Source of the DNA: Dioscorea cayenensis subsp. rotundata
Taxonomy: Eukaryota; Streptophyta; Magnoliopsida; Dioscoreales; Dioscoreaceae
Assembly: GCF_009730915.1 (NCBI RefSeq)
Contig: NC_052489.1
Span: 1,488,001 to 1,552,000, forward strand
Length of the DNA stretch: 64,000 nt
Direction of reading: 5' to 3'
This document shows, one piece after another, positions 24,001 through 34,492 of this stretch; position 1 is the first letter of the stretch; every line of letters starts with the position of its first letter. Both the position numbers and the translations under genes were made by a program. The notes below the pieces were generated by a model, which saw nothing but the letters and a program-made list of their open reading frames with translations, was not told the DNA's origin and did not search any database.

Positions 24001-24856
24001 TTGTTCCACAGAAAGCTCAAAATGTCATACTTTCTCCAAAAGCCACTAAAAACCAGATAATCAAAGATCAAATTTTTTTATAAAACCGCTATACTAGGAA
24101 TTAAAAAAAATCACAAACAACACATCTCTCCTTACAGTACTAAAAAACATTCACATTCTTTCTCCAATCCATTCACCAGATAACTAAAAATCAAGCCTTT
24201 TTCAGATTCTAGCCACTGACAATCTCAATGGCGTCCACAATCACAAAAACAACAACAAGAAATCAGAAACATCAAAAAAATACAACACCCATGAAAACCA
24301 AACCATAAAATGCATCCAAAGGCGCCAACTTTACAACAAATCAAACACTTTCACAACTCTCACAACCTCAATAGAAATCCATTCTCCCAAAAGATCATCC
24401 CCAGAAATCAATACCAATAAACCCAATCACACACACACACACACACAACAAAAAGAAAACATAGAAATCTCACCGAGAACAAAGAAGGAGAGGCATGACC
24501 AAGCGGTGAGAAGAGAGAAGGGCAAAGCACCGGAAAGGAGAAGCACCAGCAGAGACACATACACCCCTCCACGCTGCAAGTGGTGCTCTAACAAGACCCT
24601 CATCGTCCCCACTCCAAATGACGCGCTTCTCTACAGTGAAATCCAAAGCCAATGGCAAAGAGAAGAGAAGAGAAGTAGTGGCAGTACTAGTAGCATTCGA
24701 TCGAGAGGATGAGCGAGATCTCAAATAGAATACACGGAAGCGTAACTGGTTCGCTTGTTTTGGAATACGTGGCGAAATATGGTTGGATGAAATTGGTGTT
24801 TGATGTGATGAGAAAAGAGCGGATTTAAAAAGATGGATGAGAAAGAGAGGTTGCAT
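21019..24856 (-). CDS. O-fucosyltransferase family protein (GT106/OFUT)
   Basis: Minus-strand exons: (first) ..24474, 23758-23731, 23343-23281, 23178-23109, 22969-22899, 22731-22643, 22562-22359, 22207-21940, 21834-21606, 21514-21317 and 21228-21019. The family core is clear: NGYIQVFLDGGLNQQRMGIC, AVAVAKILNATLVIPHLEVN, STREYYAVAIRATRVKSAPV, VVLHLRFDK|DMAAHSACDF, GRCPLTPEEIGLLLAALGFD and ISASPGNMHNAMVGHRTYEN. Members are Golgi type II membrane proteins that transfer fucose, rhamnose or related sugars; the acceptor here is unknown. The intron after 22643 uses a GC donor (AAG|GCATGT). In exon 21834-21606 an extra G (CAAGGGTCGATG) breaks the frame; without it the exon is 228 nt and in phase. The N-terminus is uncertain. 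The phase-correct frame begins at ATG 24856. A different frame from ATG 24603 encodes a stronger membrane anchor (VSLLVLLLSGALPF) but has the wrong phase. Confidence 0.85.
24429..24448. repeat. (CA)n microsatellite in the first OFUT intron
   Basis: About 20 bases of CA/TG dinucleotide repeat just downstream (minus strand) of the first OFUT donor site. Confidence 0.9.
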
Positions 24857-24960
24857 TAGTAGTAGCCGTTGGAAGCGGAGACGGTGCCATAATTTGGACT
24901 CGTGGTTGGGTTCAGATGTTGAAGACGGTGGGGTCCATTTTGTATTACCCTTTCATCATT

Positions 24961-25990
24961 GACCCTCTGCAGCAGCCTGCACTGCACACACATTCATCTT
25001 CTGGTTCTGTTAATATTGCCATGTAATTTTAGCTTTGTTTTTTCACTTATTATTTTTTTTATTAAAAAAACAAACTTTTGTTTTTTTAGATAAACTACAA
25101 TTTATTGAACAGAAAAAAATATATATATATATATATATATATATAAACATGGAGTTAAATTAAAAACTGACAAAAACATCTAACCATATCTACCATAAAT
25201 GAATAAGAACAGACTGAACAAAAACATAAAAAAATAACCAAATTATATGAAAACAAATAAAATAAAATAAAAACATAGAATAACACTTCAAAAAAACGGG
25301 TCATGATTACATTGAGCCTCTGTAGCCCTGCACACATTCATCTTGTGATTTTGTTAATATTGACATTTGTTGTATTTTATTTTTTTAATTAAAAATAAAG
25401 TACTTTTATTTTTTTTTATAAAATTAAAAAAATAAACACATAAACATGGAGTTGAACCAAAAATTGATAAAAATATCTAATCACATCCACCATAAATGAA
25501 TAAGATCAGACTAAACAACTAACAGAACCATGTGAAAACAAATTAAAAATACTAACGGAACCACGTGAAAAAGAAAAAAAGAAAAAAAAGACAACTGCAT
25601 GGAATAACACTTCAAAAAGCGCCGTGATTACATTGAGCCTCTGTAGCCCTGCACACACATTCATCTTGTGACTTTGTTAAAATTGGTATGTGATTTTAGC
25701 TTTGTTTTTTCACTTGTTGTATTTTATTTTTTTAATTAAAAAACAAATGTTTATTTTTTTTGGATGAATTGCAATTTATTGAAAGGAAAAATAACAAACA
25801 AACAAGAAGCTAAATCAAAAACTAATAAAAACATTTAACAACATCCACCGTAAGTGGATAAGGACAGACTAAACAAACCAACAATAAAACACTAAAAAAA
25901 TAACAAATCAAACTGAACAAAACAAAGAAAAAAAATAAAATAAAATAACAATATGGAGCAACATGAAGAGCGCCATAATCACACTCTGGG
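24961..25990. repeat. Three-copy tandem array, unit about 320-350 bp
   Basis: Three diverged direct copies begin near 24961, 25314 and 25634. Each begins with a CTCTG-x-AGC-CTGCACACA-CATTCATCTT-like block, followed by T-rich DNA, then GGAGTTGAACCAAAAAT-like and CCACCATAAATGAATAAGA-like blocks, and an A-rich end with AATAACACTTCAAAAA. Spacings of about 353 and 320 bp come from matching the first block. No protein frame is conserved among copies. It could be a short minisatellite-like array or a tandemly duplicated transposon end. Confidence 0.75.
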
Positions 25991-27134
25991 ACACCATCAT
26001 CAATGATTGTTAGAGAACTAACAAAGTTAACATTGTGTTAAGAAGGATAACTTTTTTTCCAAATTAGTTTTTTTTATTATTGGGTTGCACTAATATAAAC
26101 AATTAGCACGTGACTAATTTTACAAATTAATTATCGAAAGGAAAAAAATGCAAGAGAAAAATTAGATTATTTCATTCTATTCAAATATTCTAGAGCTAAT
26201 CACAAAAATGAGAAGGACCTAGAGATCATTAAAATTAGAAAAAAATGCTTTTTCTCTAATTAGACCAAATTTTTTTAAAAGTAACTGAGATGCCTAGGTG
26301 GTTGACTAATCTTAAAAAGTGTGCCCATAACCTAGATGTGAGTAAATGGTGCAGTTTCAATTGATTTATGGTAGAACACTAATGCAGGAGAAAATTATAT
26401 TTAATTGATTAAAAAAAAACCAAACTTGAATAAAATCTAAATATCTAATTTGTCAATAAATATAAAGAATGGGGTTGTATGCAGTGATTTACTACATTGG
26501 ATTTTACATAAATAATAACCTTAAGTAAATGATATATGACAAAAGATTTAGATATTAAAAGAAAAGGTGATGTGTTTGCTGTTTTTTTTTTTGTTACCTC
26601 ATCCAACATCAATAAATATAATTTAAATAAATAATATGCATGAATAAAAGAAATATTTGTTTTATGACCCAAAGAATAAGTATATGGGCGATGAGTGTGT
26701 ATATGTTTTTATAAATAAATTAGATAAATCATAATTTCATTAAAAAAGAAAACTAAACCAATAACATTATAAATAAATAAAAAAAGTTATAAAAAAAGAC
26801 AAAGGAACATGGTAGAGATAAAAGATAAAGAGGTATTAACTTCCAAAAAAAAATGATCACTAGAATTATCTGAGATAAAAGACTAAAAATAAGAAATGAA
26901 TGCAAAAAAAGGAAGCATGTAATTAATTGAGGGAAGTAGAAGTGTAGAAGGAAAATGGAGGCAAATAAGATTGAATTACAAAAGAAAGCATGCAACACCC
27001 TCTTGATTGGAGTAGGTTTTCCACCACTGTTTATCAAGTAGAGCATCATTAAAAAAACATAATAGTTGAGAAAACCCATTTTCTTTTTTCATATAATTTA
27101 CAGAATCTTTATTGATTTACAAGCCATAATTTTT
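25991..27134. other. AT-rich spacer
   Basis: AT-rich DNA without a conserved frame. Reading frames here are short and low-complexity (Leu/Phe/Tyr-rich), as expected for random AT-rich sequence. Confidence 0.5.
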
Positions 27135-27340
27135 TAGAATTGAGATTCAATTCTTTCTAGAGAAAATCTTTGTAGCCAACGATTTGATCTATTGGCATAG
27201 GGTCCTTTGCATAGAGTGTTTACTTCGAGTGTCGAACGTGGCTCCCCGAGTTCAATTCCTATCTCACGTAAGGTGAGAGCATGATTCGGTGGTGAGTGTT
27301 GTTCCCCCACGTGTTCGTCGCAGGTTCGGCTTTGCATCGC
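27135..27340 (+). mobile_element. Possible tRNA-derived SINE-like repeat, copy 1
   Basis: A GC-richer island in AT-rich DNA contains a box B-like GTTCAATTC (fits GWTCRANNC) at about 27250-27258. A box A-like GGCATAGGG lies about 50 bases upstream. The 3' half (TCACGTAAGGTGAGAGCATG) is shared with the segment at 51.1-51.25 kb. A related pair of islands with promoter-like boxes suggests a SINE family. Ends and target duplications are not resolved. Confidence 0.4.
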
Positions 27341-29590
27341 CTTTCTCTAAAAAAACTTTGTGGATTTTACTAGTCTACTGTGATGACCTGAGCAAGAAAT
27401 CTAAAAATTGGCATCTAGTAAATTGGATTAGAAGAAAGAATATAGATAAAGAGTGTAAGGCGCTCTCCATTTCGAAATAAATTAGATTTTATAAGTAATT
27501 AATCTAGAACCTTAACGAGAGAATTAGACTTGTCTAACTTGCCTAGAGATTGAGACTACGAGATGGGTTAAGTGGAAGAGTTCCATTGGCATAATTTTTT
27601 AAGGTTACGATAGAGTTAATATCAGTGTAAAATCCAAATTTAAAAGAATAGAGATTTTTTTTTAAAAATTAACTATAAGTTTGGATATACTTTCAAAAAC
27701 AATAAAGAACAAAGTTGATCATTTTAAGATCATGTGGTGCTCCAACATAAAGAATTAGTAAGTTTTCAATGTATTGGAAATAACACATTTTGCCTATCTT
27801 GCATAAAGAAGGTCCACACAAAACTCCAGAAGAAATTGCATTTGAAAACATAGGGCATTAATAGTTAGAATAAATAAGAAATGTGAGCCGTTATTGTTAA
27901 ATGGATGTAAGCATGAAAGTCTCCTTAATTAAACTTTTAGTTTTTAAAAAAATTAAAAATGATCTTGATCCAATGGAATCCAAAGTGTACTATATTAGCA
28001 TACTCATTATAGTTTTTTTAAATAAAAAAAATTTCAATGTGGTTTATAAAAATTATATATATATAAAAAAAAAATCATTGGCCTCATTTTCCCATATGAA
28101 TTTTTATCCGGGATACTCGATTTCGTGGTAATTACCACGGAACCAAGACGTGGCATATTCTTAACCATGGGTTTATAAATTTTATTGTTTTTTATTATAT
28201 AATTTAGAGATATATTGGTACTTATCTTAAAAGAGCTATGTCCTTTATTTTAAAAATTATTAAATCGAGGTAATTTAACAGATGAGGTTGAGTCACATCT
28301 CGGTTCTATAGTATAACTATCATGGAATCGATTCCGTGGGATCATCTCTCTTTCCATATATTATGAAAAGTTTTATCAGTGCATGAAAACTTTAAAAGAA
28401 GGGTTTCATGAGAGAAATAAATATAAACAAGTGGTGTGCAACTATGACCCCAAAACAGAGGTTCATGTGGAGGGTTTTGTCTTTTATTGTGAACTTGAGA
28501 GAGGCAGAGAGTGAGAATAAATGTATCTTGGTAAGGTTTGATGTGCATCTTCATGTACTTTTGCAAAACATGTCCTCTTGTTTGTCAAAGACACAAAGGG
28601 ACCACAACCAAATCAAAGTCGTCTTTTGCGTGCTTTCATTTTATTAATGTTGTAAAATTAATCTTCATCATCATTAGTTAGTCATTAGAACTATTAACAA
28701 ATAACAAGTGTATGTAAAAGTAAATTATTTAAAAATCAATAAAATAAGTTGGTTTTAGATTTAATTATTCCATAATCTAAATCAAGAAAATTATATCAAA
28801 GTAATATTATGCGTAATATAGAAGACATCTCTATTTTTCCGTTGAATTTTTTGATTTACTTATAAGCTGTAACCATCAAATTAAACATGATTTTTTTTTA
28901 AAATAAATGGTGTTTTAAGTCCGATGTGTTTTAAATAATTTATTTTATTCGTTTTTTTTTTTAATAAAATGAACAAACTATGTTAAATGTGCATATGAAA
29001 GAATTAATACGTTAACCCATTCGAAATTCTCGTTTCAATGTAAACTAAGGTTCGAACTTATTTCTTCAATTGCAAAGGATTCAATGCTAATAAATAAGAG
29101 ATCGTTGGCTTAAGTTTTTAATTTTTTTAATTATGATGATTTAAATTTATTTTATACAAAACTGAGAATGAGAATATAATAAGTTTATTATTAGAAGTAT
29201 TTACTCTTACCTATATAGTCACAAATCATATCTCAAACAACTAATTCTTAATAAAAAGAATCATCTAGAAAAATCATCGTTGTACACTTGTACCGGGTGA
29301 GTGGTAATACTTTTGTTGAGAGCTTGACTCTCTTCTAAAACATAATTAATCATATGAAATATAGATTTTTGCACTTGTTGGAGGTTTGAATATCACTATT
29401 GTCACAATCGATATTTCATACAGGACATAGAATGCATTTCAAATTGATAATATTAATAGAAATACAAATAAACTCTCATTTCATCCCCAACCCTGAAAAA
29501 AAAAAACCTTTTCTATTCAAAACTACTAATAAAAGTACACACACAGAGAGAGAAAATAAAAATATAAGGAATCGAATTTTTCCTCGCTGA
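27341..29590. other. Gene-poor AT-rich spacer before the mTERF gene
   Basis: About 2.2 kb of AT-rich DNA. It includes a perfect 16-bp palindrome at 28124-28139 and a GGAATCGATTCC palindrome at 28324-28335. No credible gene is visible. Confidence 0.5.
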
Positions 29591-29595
29591 GGCCC

Positions 29596-29690
29596 GGCCC
29601 ATTTTAATGGGCCAGGTTGGCAAAACGTTCCTCTCTATAAAATCCAGGCCTCATCCATGAACACAGTGCTATCAATCCAACGGCCCAAAG
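29596..29690 (+). promoter_or_regulatory. mTERF promoter with site II (TGGGCC) elements and TATA-like box
   Basis: An inverted repeat GGCCCAT-TTTA-ATGGGCC spans 29596-29613, a further GGCCC element lies at 29591-29595, and a GGCCCA lies at 29682-29687. A CTATAA motif is at 29635-29640. Site II elements bind TCP factors and are typical of plant genes for ribosomes and organelle gene expression, which fits the downstream gene. TCP control is inferred. Confidence 0.6.
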
Positions 29691-29773
29691 ATCGACGTAT
29701 CTGGACCGTTGAAAGCAAACGATAAGATCCCTCAAGCTCCCGCTGCCGCGAGTCTCCTCGCAAAGCAGCGCCA

Positions 29774-30655
29774 ATGGCGATGGTTCGTCTCCATCTCCAA
29801 CCCCCATTCTCCTCAAAACCTCTCCCAAACCCTAACCCTAGCCCTCTTCCCTCGTCGGAGATCCTCACCTCAACCTCCGATGCCGGCCTTCTCTTCCGCG
29901 AGAAGCTGCTCTACCTCCAGCGTGACCTCCATATCGACGCCTCCCGCGCCCTTGCCGCCAATCCCGCTCTCCGCTCCGCCCCCCTTCCCTCTCTTCGTGC
30001 CGCCTCTGACGTCCTCCTGTCCCATGGATTTCTCCCTGACGACGCCTCGCGTATCCTTTCCCACCACCCCTCTCTCCTCACCTCCGACCCTGAGGACCCC
30101 TTGATTGCCGCCCTCCGCTTTCTTCGAGGCCCTGTAGGCATTCCCTTATCTCACCTCCGCCGCACCGTCCTCCGCTGTCCTCGCCTTCTTGTCACATCCG
30201 TCCCCAACCAACTCCAGCCCACCCTCTACTTCCTCCGCCGCTTCGGATTTGTCGGCTCCCACCGCATCACCTCTCAGACCGCCCTCCTTTTGGTTTCCAG
30301 CGTCGAGAAAACCCTAATTCCGAAACTGGACTTCATCCAAAGCTTGGGCTTTTCTTATAAAGAGACACAGAAGATGGTTCTGAGGTCGCCTGGGTTGTTG
30401 ACGTTTAGCATTGAAAACAATTTCAAGCCCAAGTGGGACTTTTTGGTTAATGAAATGGGAAGAGACCTTAAGGAGCTGAAAGAATTCCCTCAGTATTTTG
30501 CTTTTAGCTTGGAAGGCAGGATCAAGCCGCGACAACAAATGCTGGTGGAGAGCGGGTTGTCTATGCCATTGGCTGATATGCTGAAGCTCAGTGATGGTGC
30601 ATTCAGGGAGCAGTTGATAGATTTAAGAATTGCGTCGCTGGATAAGAGGTTGTAG
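29774..30655 (+). CDS. Chloroplast mTERF-family protein, SOLDAT10/EMB93-like
   Basis: Intronless gene of 293 codons with an intact frame. The start at 29774 gives MAMVRLHLQPPFSSKPL, a Ser/Pro-rich, acid-poor transit-peptide-like N-terminus. The body has repeated mTERF motifs: degenerate leucine-rich pairs with a conserved proline (RTVLRCPRLLVTSV, KMVLRSPGLLTFSIENN, ELKEFPQYFAFSLEGRIKPR). mTERF proteins form a right-handed superhelix that binds organellar nucleic acid and control transcription, splicing or rRNA maturation. GLLFREKLLYL and the C-terminal MPLADMLKLSDGAF resemble the short plastid member SOLDAT10/EMB93 (At2g03050), from memory of that protein. First-exon GC content is much higher than in the surroundings. 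Confidence 0.9.
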   Translation: MAMVRLHLQPPFSSKPLPNPNPSPLPSSEILTSTSDAGLLFREKLLYLQRDLHIDASRALAANPALRSAPLPSLRAASDVLLSHGFLPDDASRILSHHPSLLTSDPEDPLIAALRFLRGPVGIPLSHLRRTVLRCPRLLVTSVPNQLQPTLYFLRRFGFVGSHRITSQTALLLVSSVEKTLIPKLDFIQSLGFSYKETQKMVLRSPGLLTFSIENNFKPKWDFLVNEMGRDLKELKEFPQYFAFSLEGRIKPRQQMLVESGLSMPLADMLKLSDGAFREQLIDLRIASLDKRL

Positions 30656-33600
30656 CCCTTGTGTGTCGTGAGTATGTCTTTTCCTTCATTTATAAATTTC
30701 TATACCTATTGTACGTGAATTAGAGAAGTTTGCCTATTCAACGAAAATCCCATTCAAAAGCCTTTTTGTGTTGTGATGATAAGAATCAATATGATCTTTT
30801 CTCTGAAACATCTTGATTATAATGCAATGGAATGTGTGATTAGGCGCTTTGAATAAAAGCTTATCATATCTGCGTTGTATTGTGCTACTTTGCTATCTGA
30901 AACCTGATGGTATATACATGAAAAATGGATTTGGGAAATGATTGACTTGAATAAGTCAAATGTGTGCTTCTGTTTTGCTATAATACAGCCTGGAGTTGTA
31001 GGGATGTTACTAGCTCTGTATGTGTCACGATAACTGCTCAGACTATTCTCTTGAAGATATGTATAGATTTGGTGATATGTGTAATAGCAACTGTACTTTA
31101 TTGACCGACTGAATATTGTTTCTTTCTTTTGAGTTGAAAGAGCTTGTTTTCCATACATTGTTAATTCAAGAGATTAATATGAAGTAGACTGGTTTCTGTT
31201 GTGCCTGCCATGGACATAGGAGTGATGTATTGGAAAGAAACCTAGCCTGTAATTCTCATGGAACATATGGGATTTATTGTCCTTAAGGGAATGTTATGAT
31301 GTGCAATTAACATAATCACATAAATCTGTTATGCCTGCTAATAATTTTTGACTATGTGGTCTGTAGCATTTGATAAATTTGTTAAAGGAAACATGGAAGA
31401 CATATAAGTTCACATCTAATGAGGCACTTCTAGCGGGAGCATTTATTGTTGCACTCAGTGCTCCATAAACATGGTGCAGCTTGAAATGCTTTGTCCTTAA
31501 CATTTCTAATGCATTATAAATGATTATAAAACTGAAGCTAAGTACAAGATTTATCTAGGACTTGCGTGCCATTATTTAGGATCTTTTCAAGGTAAATTAG
31601 CATTAACCATTTTTCTACATAGGAAGTTTTTCTTTTTAAGATAGTTAATGAATTAGGAACCTCCTCTTATCTTGATTTGGCCCGGATGACTAACCGCATT
31701 TTCTACTGGGAGTATTTTGGTTTCAATGCTTTTCTCTTCTTCAAGAAATTCCATGTAGTTACTTGCTCTTTACCACATCTTATTTGCTCATCAAAAAAAT
31801 TGTTTGTGGCTTTCAAATGTTCTTTCAAGGTTCTATGTGTTTCTTCTATATGGGTTCCATGATTTAGAAATTTCCCTGATTGAAATCAAACTGTTATGTC
31901 ATTAACTTTTTCTCTGTTTGATTAGGCACAAACTAAGATAGCTACCTTAGAACGTAGGAGTTAACTATGACCATTTAGGGTGGTCCTTGCAACATATGTT
32001 TATCAAGCAAATGATCACAGGTTTTAAGGCCTAATATCATGTTCTATGGTTTAACCAACCCCCAACCTGATTTTCTATGCTTTCTGGTCTTTCTACACCA
32101 GTTTGTAAGTAGAAGCATGATAAAGATAAATCTAATAAGGAGCACTGCAGAGATTTGGGTTGAAACTAATAAATAACCTCATGGTGGTTGGGCGGGACAC
32201 TTGCTTGGAATTTGTGATATGTCTCATTTTTTAGTGTATCATTTTTTGGTGTAAAATATCACTTGTAGAAGTAAGAAACTGTTGTTGTGGCAGCTACCGG
32301 CACAAGTATCACTCACTCAATTTGGTGTAGGTTTTATGGTTTCTTCTTGTGTCAGATCTTAATCTAAGTCTTGAATACCTCTTTGTCATGAATTTTTTGT
32401 TTGTTAATCTTTAGTGTTACAAAATGGCCTACATTACCAGGGTTTAATTCACTATCTAGACTAGTAACTGAGAAAGCCGTAATAATACTCCACTTTGAAA
32501 TGAAGAATCTTATTCTTAATAGAAAAAAATACTAATTTCAATTGCATAATGAAGCCTGATGTAATTAGAACATCTAAGAAGCATGTGATGTGGTAGGTCT
32601 TTTCTTGTTCCCAATGTATAGGCCTAAAGGAAATGGTCCACCCCACCAAGGGACCGCGCAATCATGTATCTCCTAAATAGTCCTGAGGATTGCTTTTGTA
32701 CTGATGGAACTTTTAGAATTTAACATTGTCAATTCCAAAATCTTTTTCTATGCACAATCTATCACATCAGATGTTCTAAATATTCCTTGCAATATAGCTA
32801 TAGTTTTGAAAGCATAATGTATTGTAGTTTCTATAAACCTCATCTTCATTACCTTTTTATTCATGAAGTGTGATTGAGCTTGAAAATGGATCTAGCTTTT
32901 TGATCATGTGATTGATTAGGATGTGATTTGGTTATGTCTGTGTTTAGTAGCTCCCTATTTTACTATAAGTCAGACTGCACTTGATCAATTCTTATATCTA
33001 TTGGGCATCATGGAAATTCTTGGCAATTTTTTAGACAAAAAAAAAAGGGACAAAAGCCCCAAGTTACCAGTGGAAATTTTTCTCAAGAGAGGATGTAATG
33101 TACTACAAGATCTCTGTTTCTACAGTGAATAAAACTCCTGCAACCTGGTAACAAAGAATTGTGTTTGGTATGATCACAGAATTACATTATTATGTCTTGC
33201 TGTTGAAGTTTTTCCATCAACGCCTTGTATTTTTTTCTCCTTGTTAGACCCTTTCAGCCACCAATGTAGATTAGAAGCAACCTCATGAAAAATTGAACTC
33301 TGATCTTTAGTCAGATCTTGATAAATTCTATTGTTCAGCTTCCTCCACATCAACCGACAGGTATAAAGAATAATAAAGTCACGGCTACAACAACCCTAGA
33401 ATGAAATGAATTTCTCCACTGGCCCTAGGCTTTTTCACTGCTATGAGAGTTGGAATGAATATCTACACAAGATCAAAAGCTGCTTAAATAGGAAATAAAA
33501 AATATACACTCACATTCAGAAAACAAGGATCATGTTGTCCCTTGTTTTGAGCCACACATGACTAGTGGATGAATTTCGTCCGTTCACATTTTTTTTTTTT

Positions 33601-34461
33601 ATCATCAATAGTTAGTATTTGGAATGGAAAACCAACCAGTTGAAAATCTTTAATTTCATTGGGCATACACCTTTCCCAAAGCTTCTCAACGAGCAAGTGT
33701 GCAAACCAATAATAGATTTGATTTTATTAGTTGCTACCACCCAATAGGGCTTGACCTACGGATGGATTTCTTTGTGGGTGTGCACATTCTTTAATGATAT
33801 TTTAAGTGTTTTTTTTTTATTGATTTCAGTGATTCGTTCTTCAATATGTATATAGTCGGTGTCGGTGCAATCACAACCATAACAGTTATTCCTTGTTGCA
33901 ATTGCTTGGATGTCCTTTATGTCTCATTCACTTCCAATAATAGCATCCCATCAAATGTAATCATCAAGCTTTATTGCCTTTTATTATTTTATACTTATGA
34001 GTGATAGTATCACTGTTTGTTTTCTAATCTAGTTTAAGTAAATACTTTGCAAATGCTCTCTACATCAATAATGGGGAATTGCTGTTGTTTCTGGAATTCG
34101 CCATCCCATGGAGATTGATATTTGAGTCTCTGATTATACAGATGAATAATATTAATTGGAGTAGAATTTGCATCTAATTTGTCAATAGTTGCCAAAATGG
34201 AAATGTCCTTCGTGAACAGTGAAATGATAGGAGTAGTAAAGATGGTAGACTTAATTGGATTACAAATATATATTTATTTGCAGTTAATTGTAAGTCATCA
34301 ACCAAACTGGATGCAGTTTGGCTGGGTGATGGGAAAATGCCCGGGTAGCCATGCATGTATACATATGATAGTTCAAAATACTGAAATGTTGCCAATGCTA
34401 GTGGGTTGGTTTTTTATTATATGAAAGTTGGACGGAATAATGCTCATGTAATGCTTGGGCA

Positions 34462-34492
<31 letters not shown>

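Noticed and set aside
24001-24030. miR396-like TTCCACAGAAAGCTC
   Set aside because: Only partial similarity to the mature sequence and no visible foldback partner; it lies in an AT-rich intron.
27135-27340. A functional tRNA gene
   Set aside because: Box-like motifs are present, but no cloverleaf arms or acceptor stem could be paired around them.
25991-29590. Several 60-110 codon frames in the 26-29.5 kb region
   Set aside because: Low-complexity Leu/Phe/Tyr/Ile-rich translations typical of AT-rich random DNA, with no splice-supported extension.
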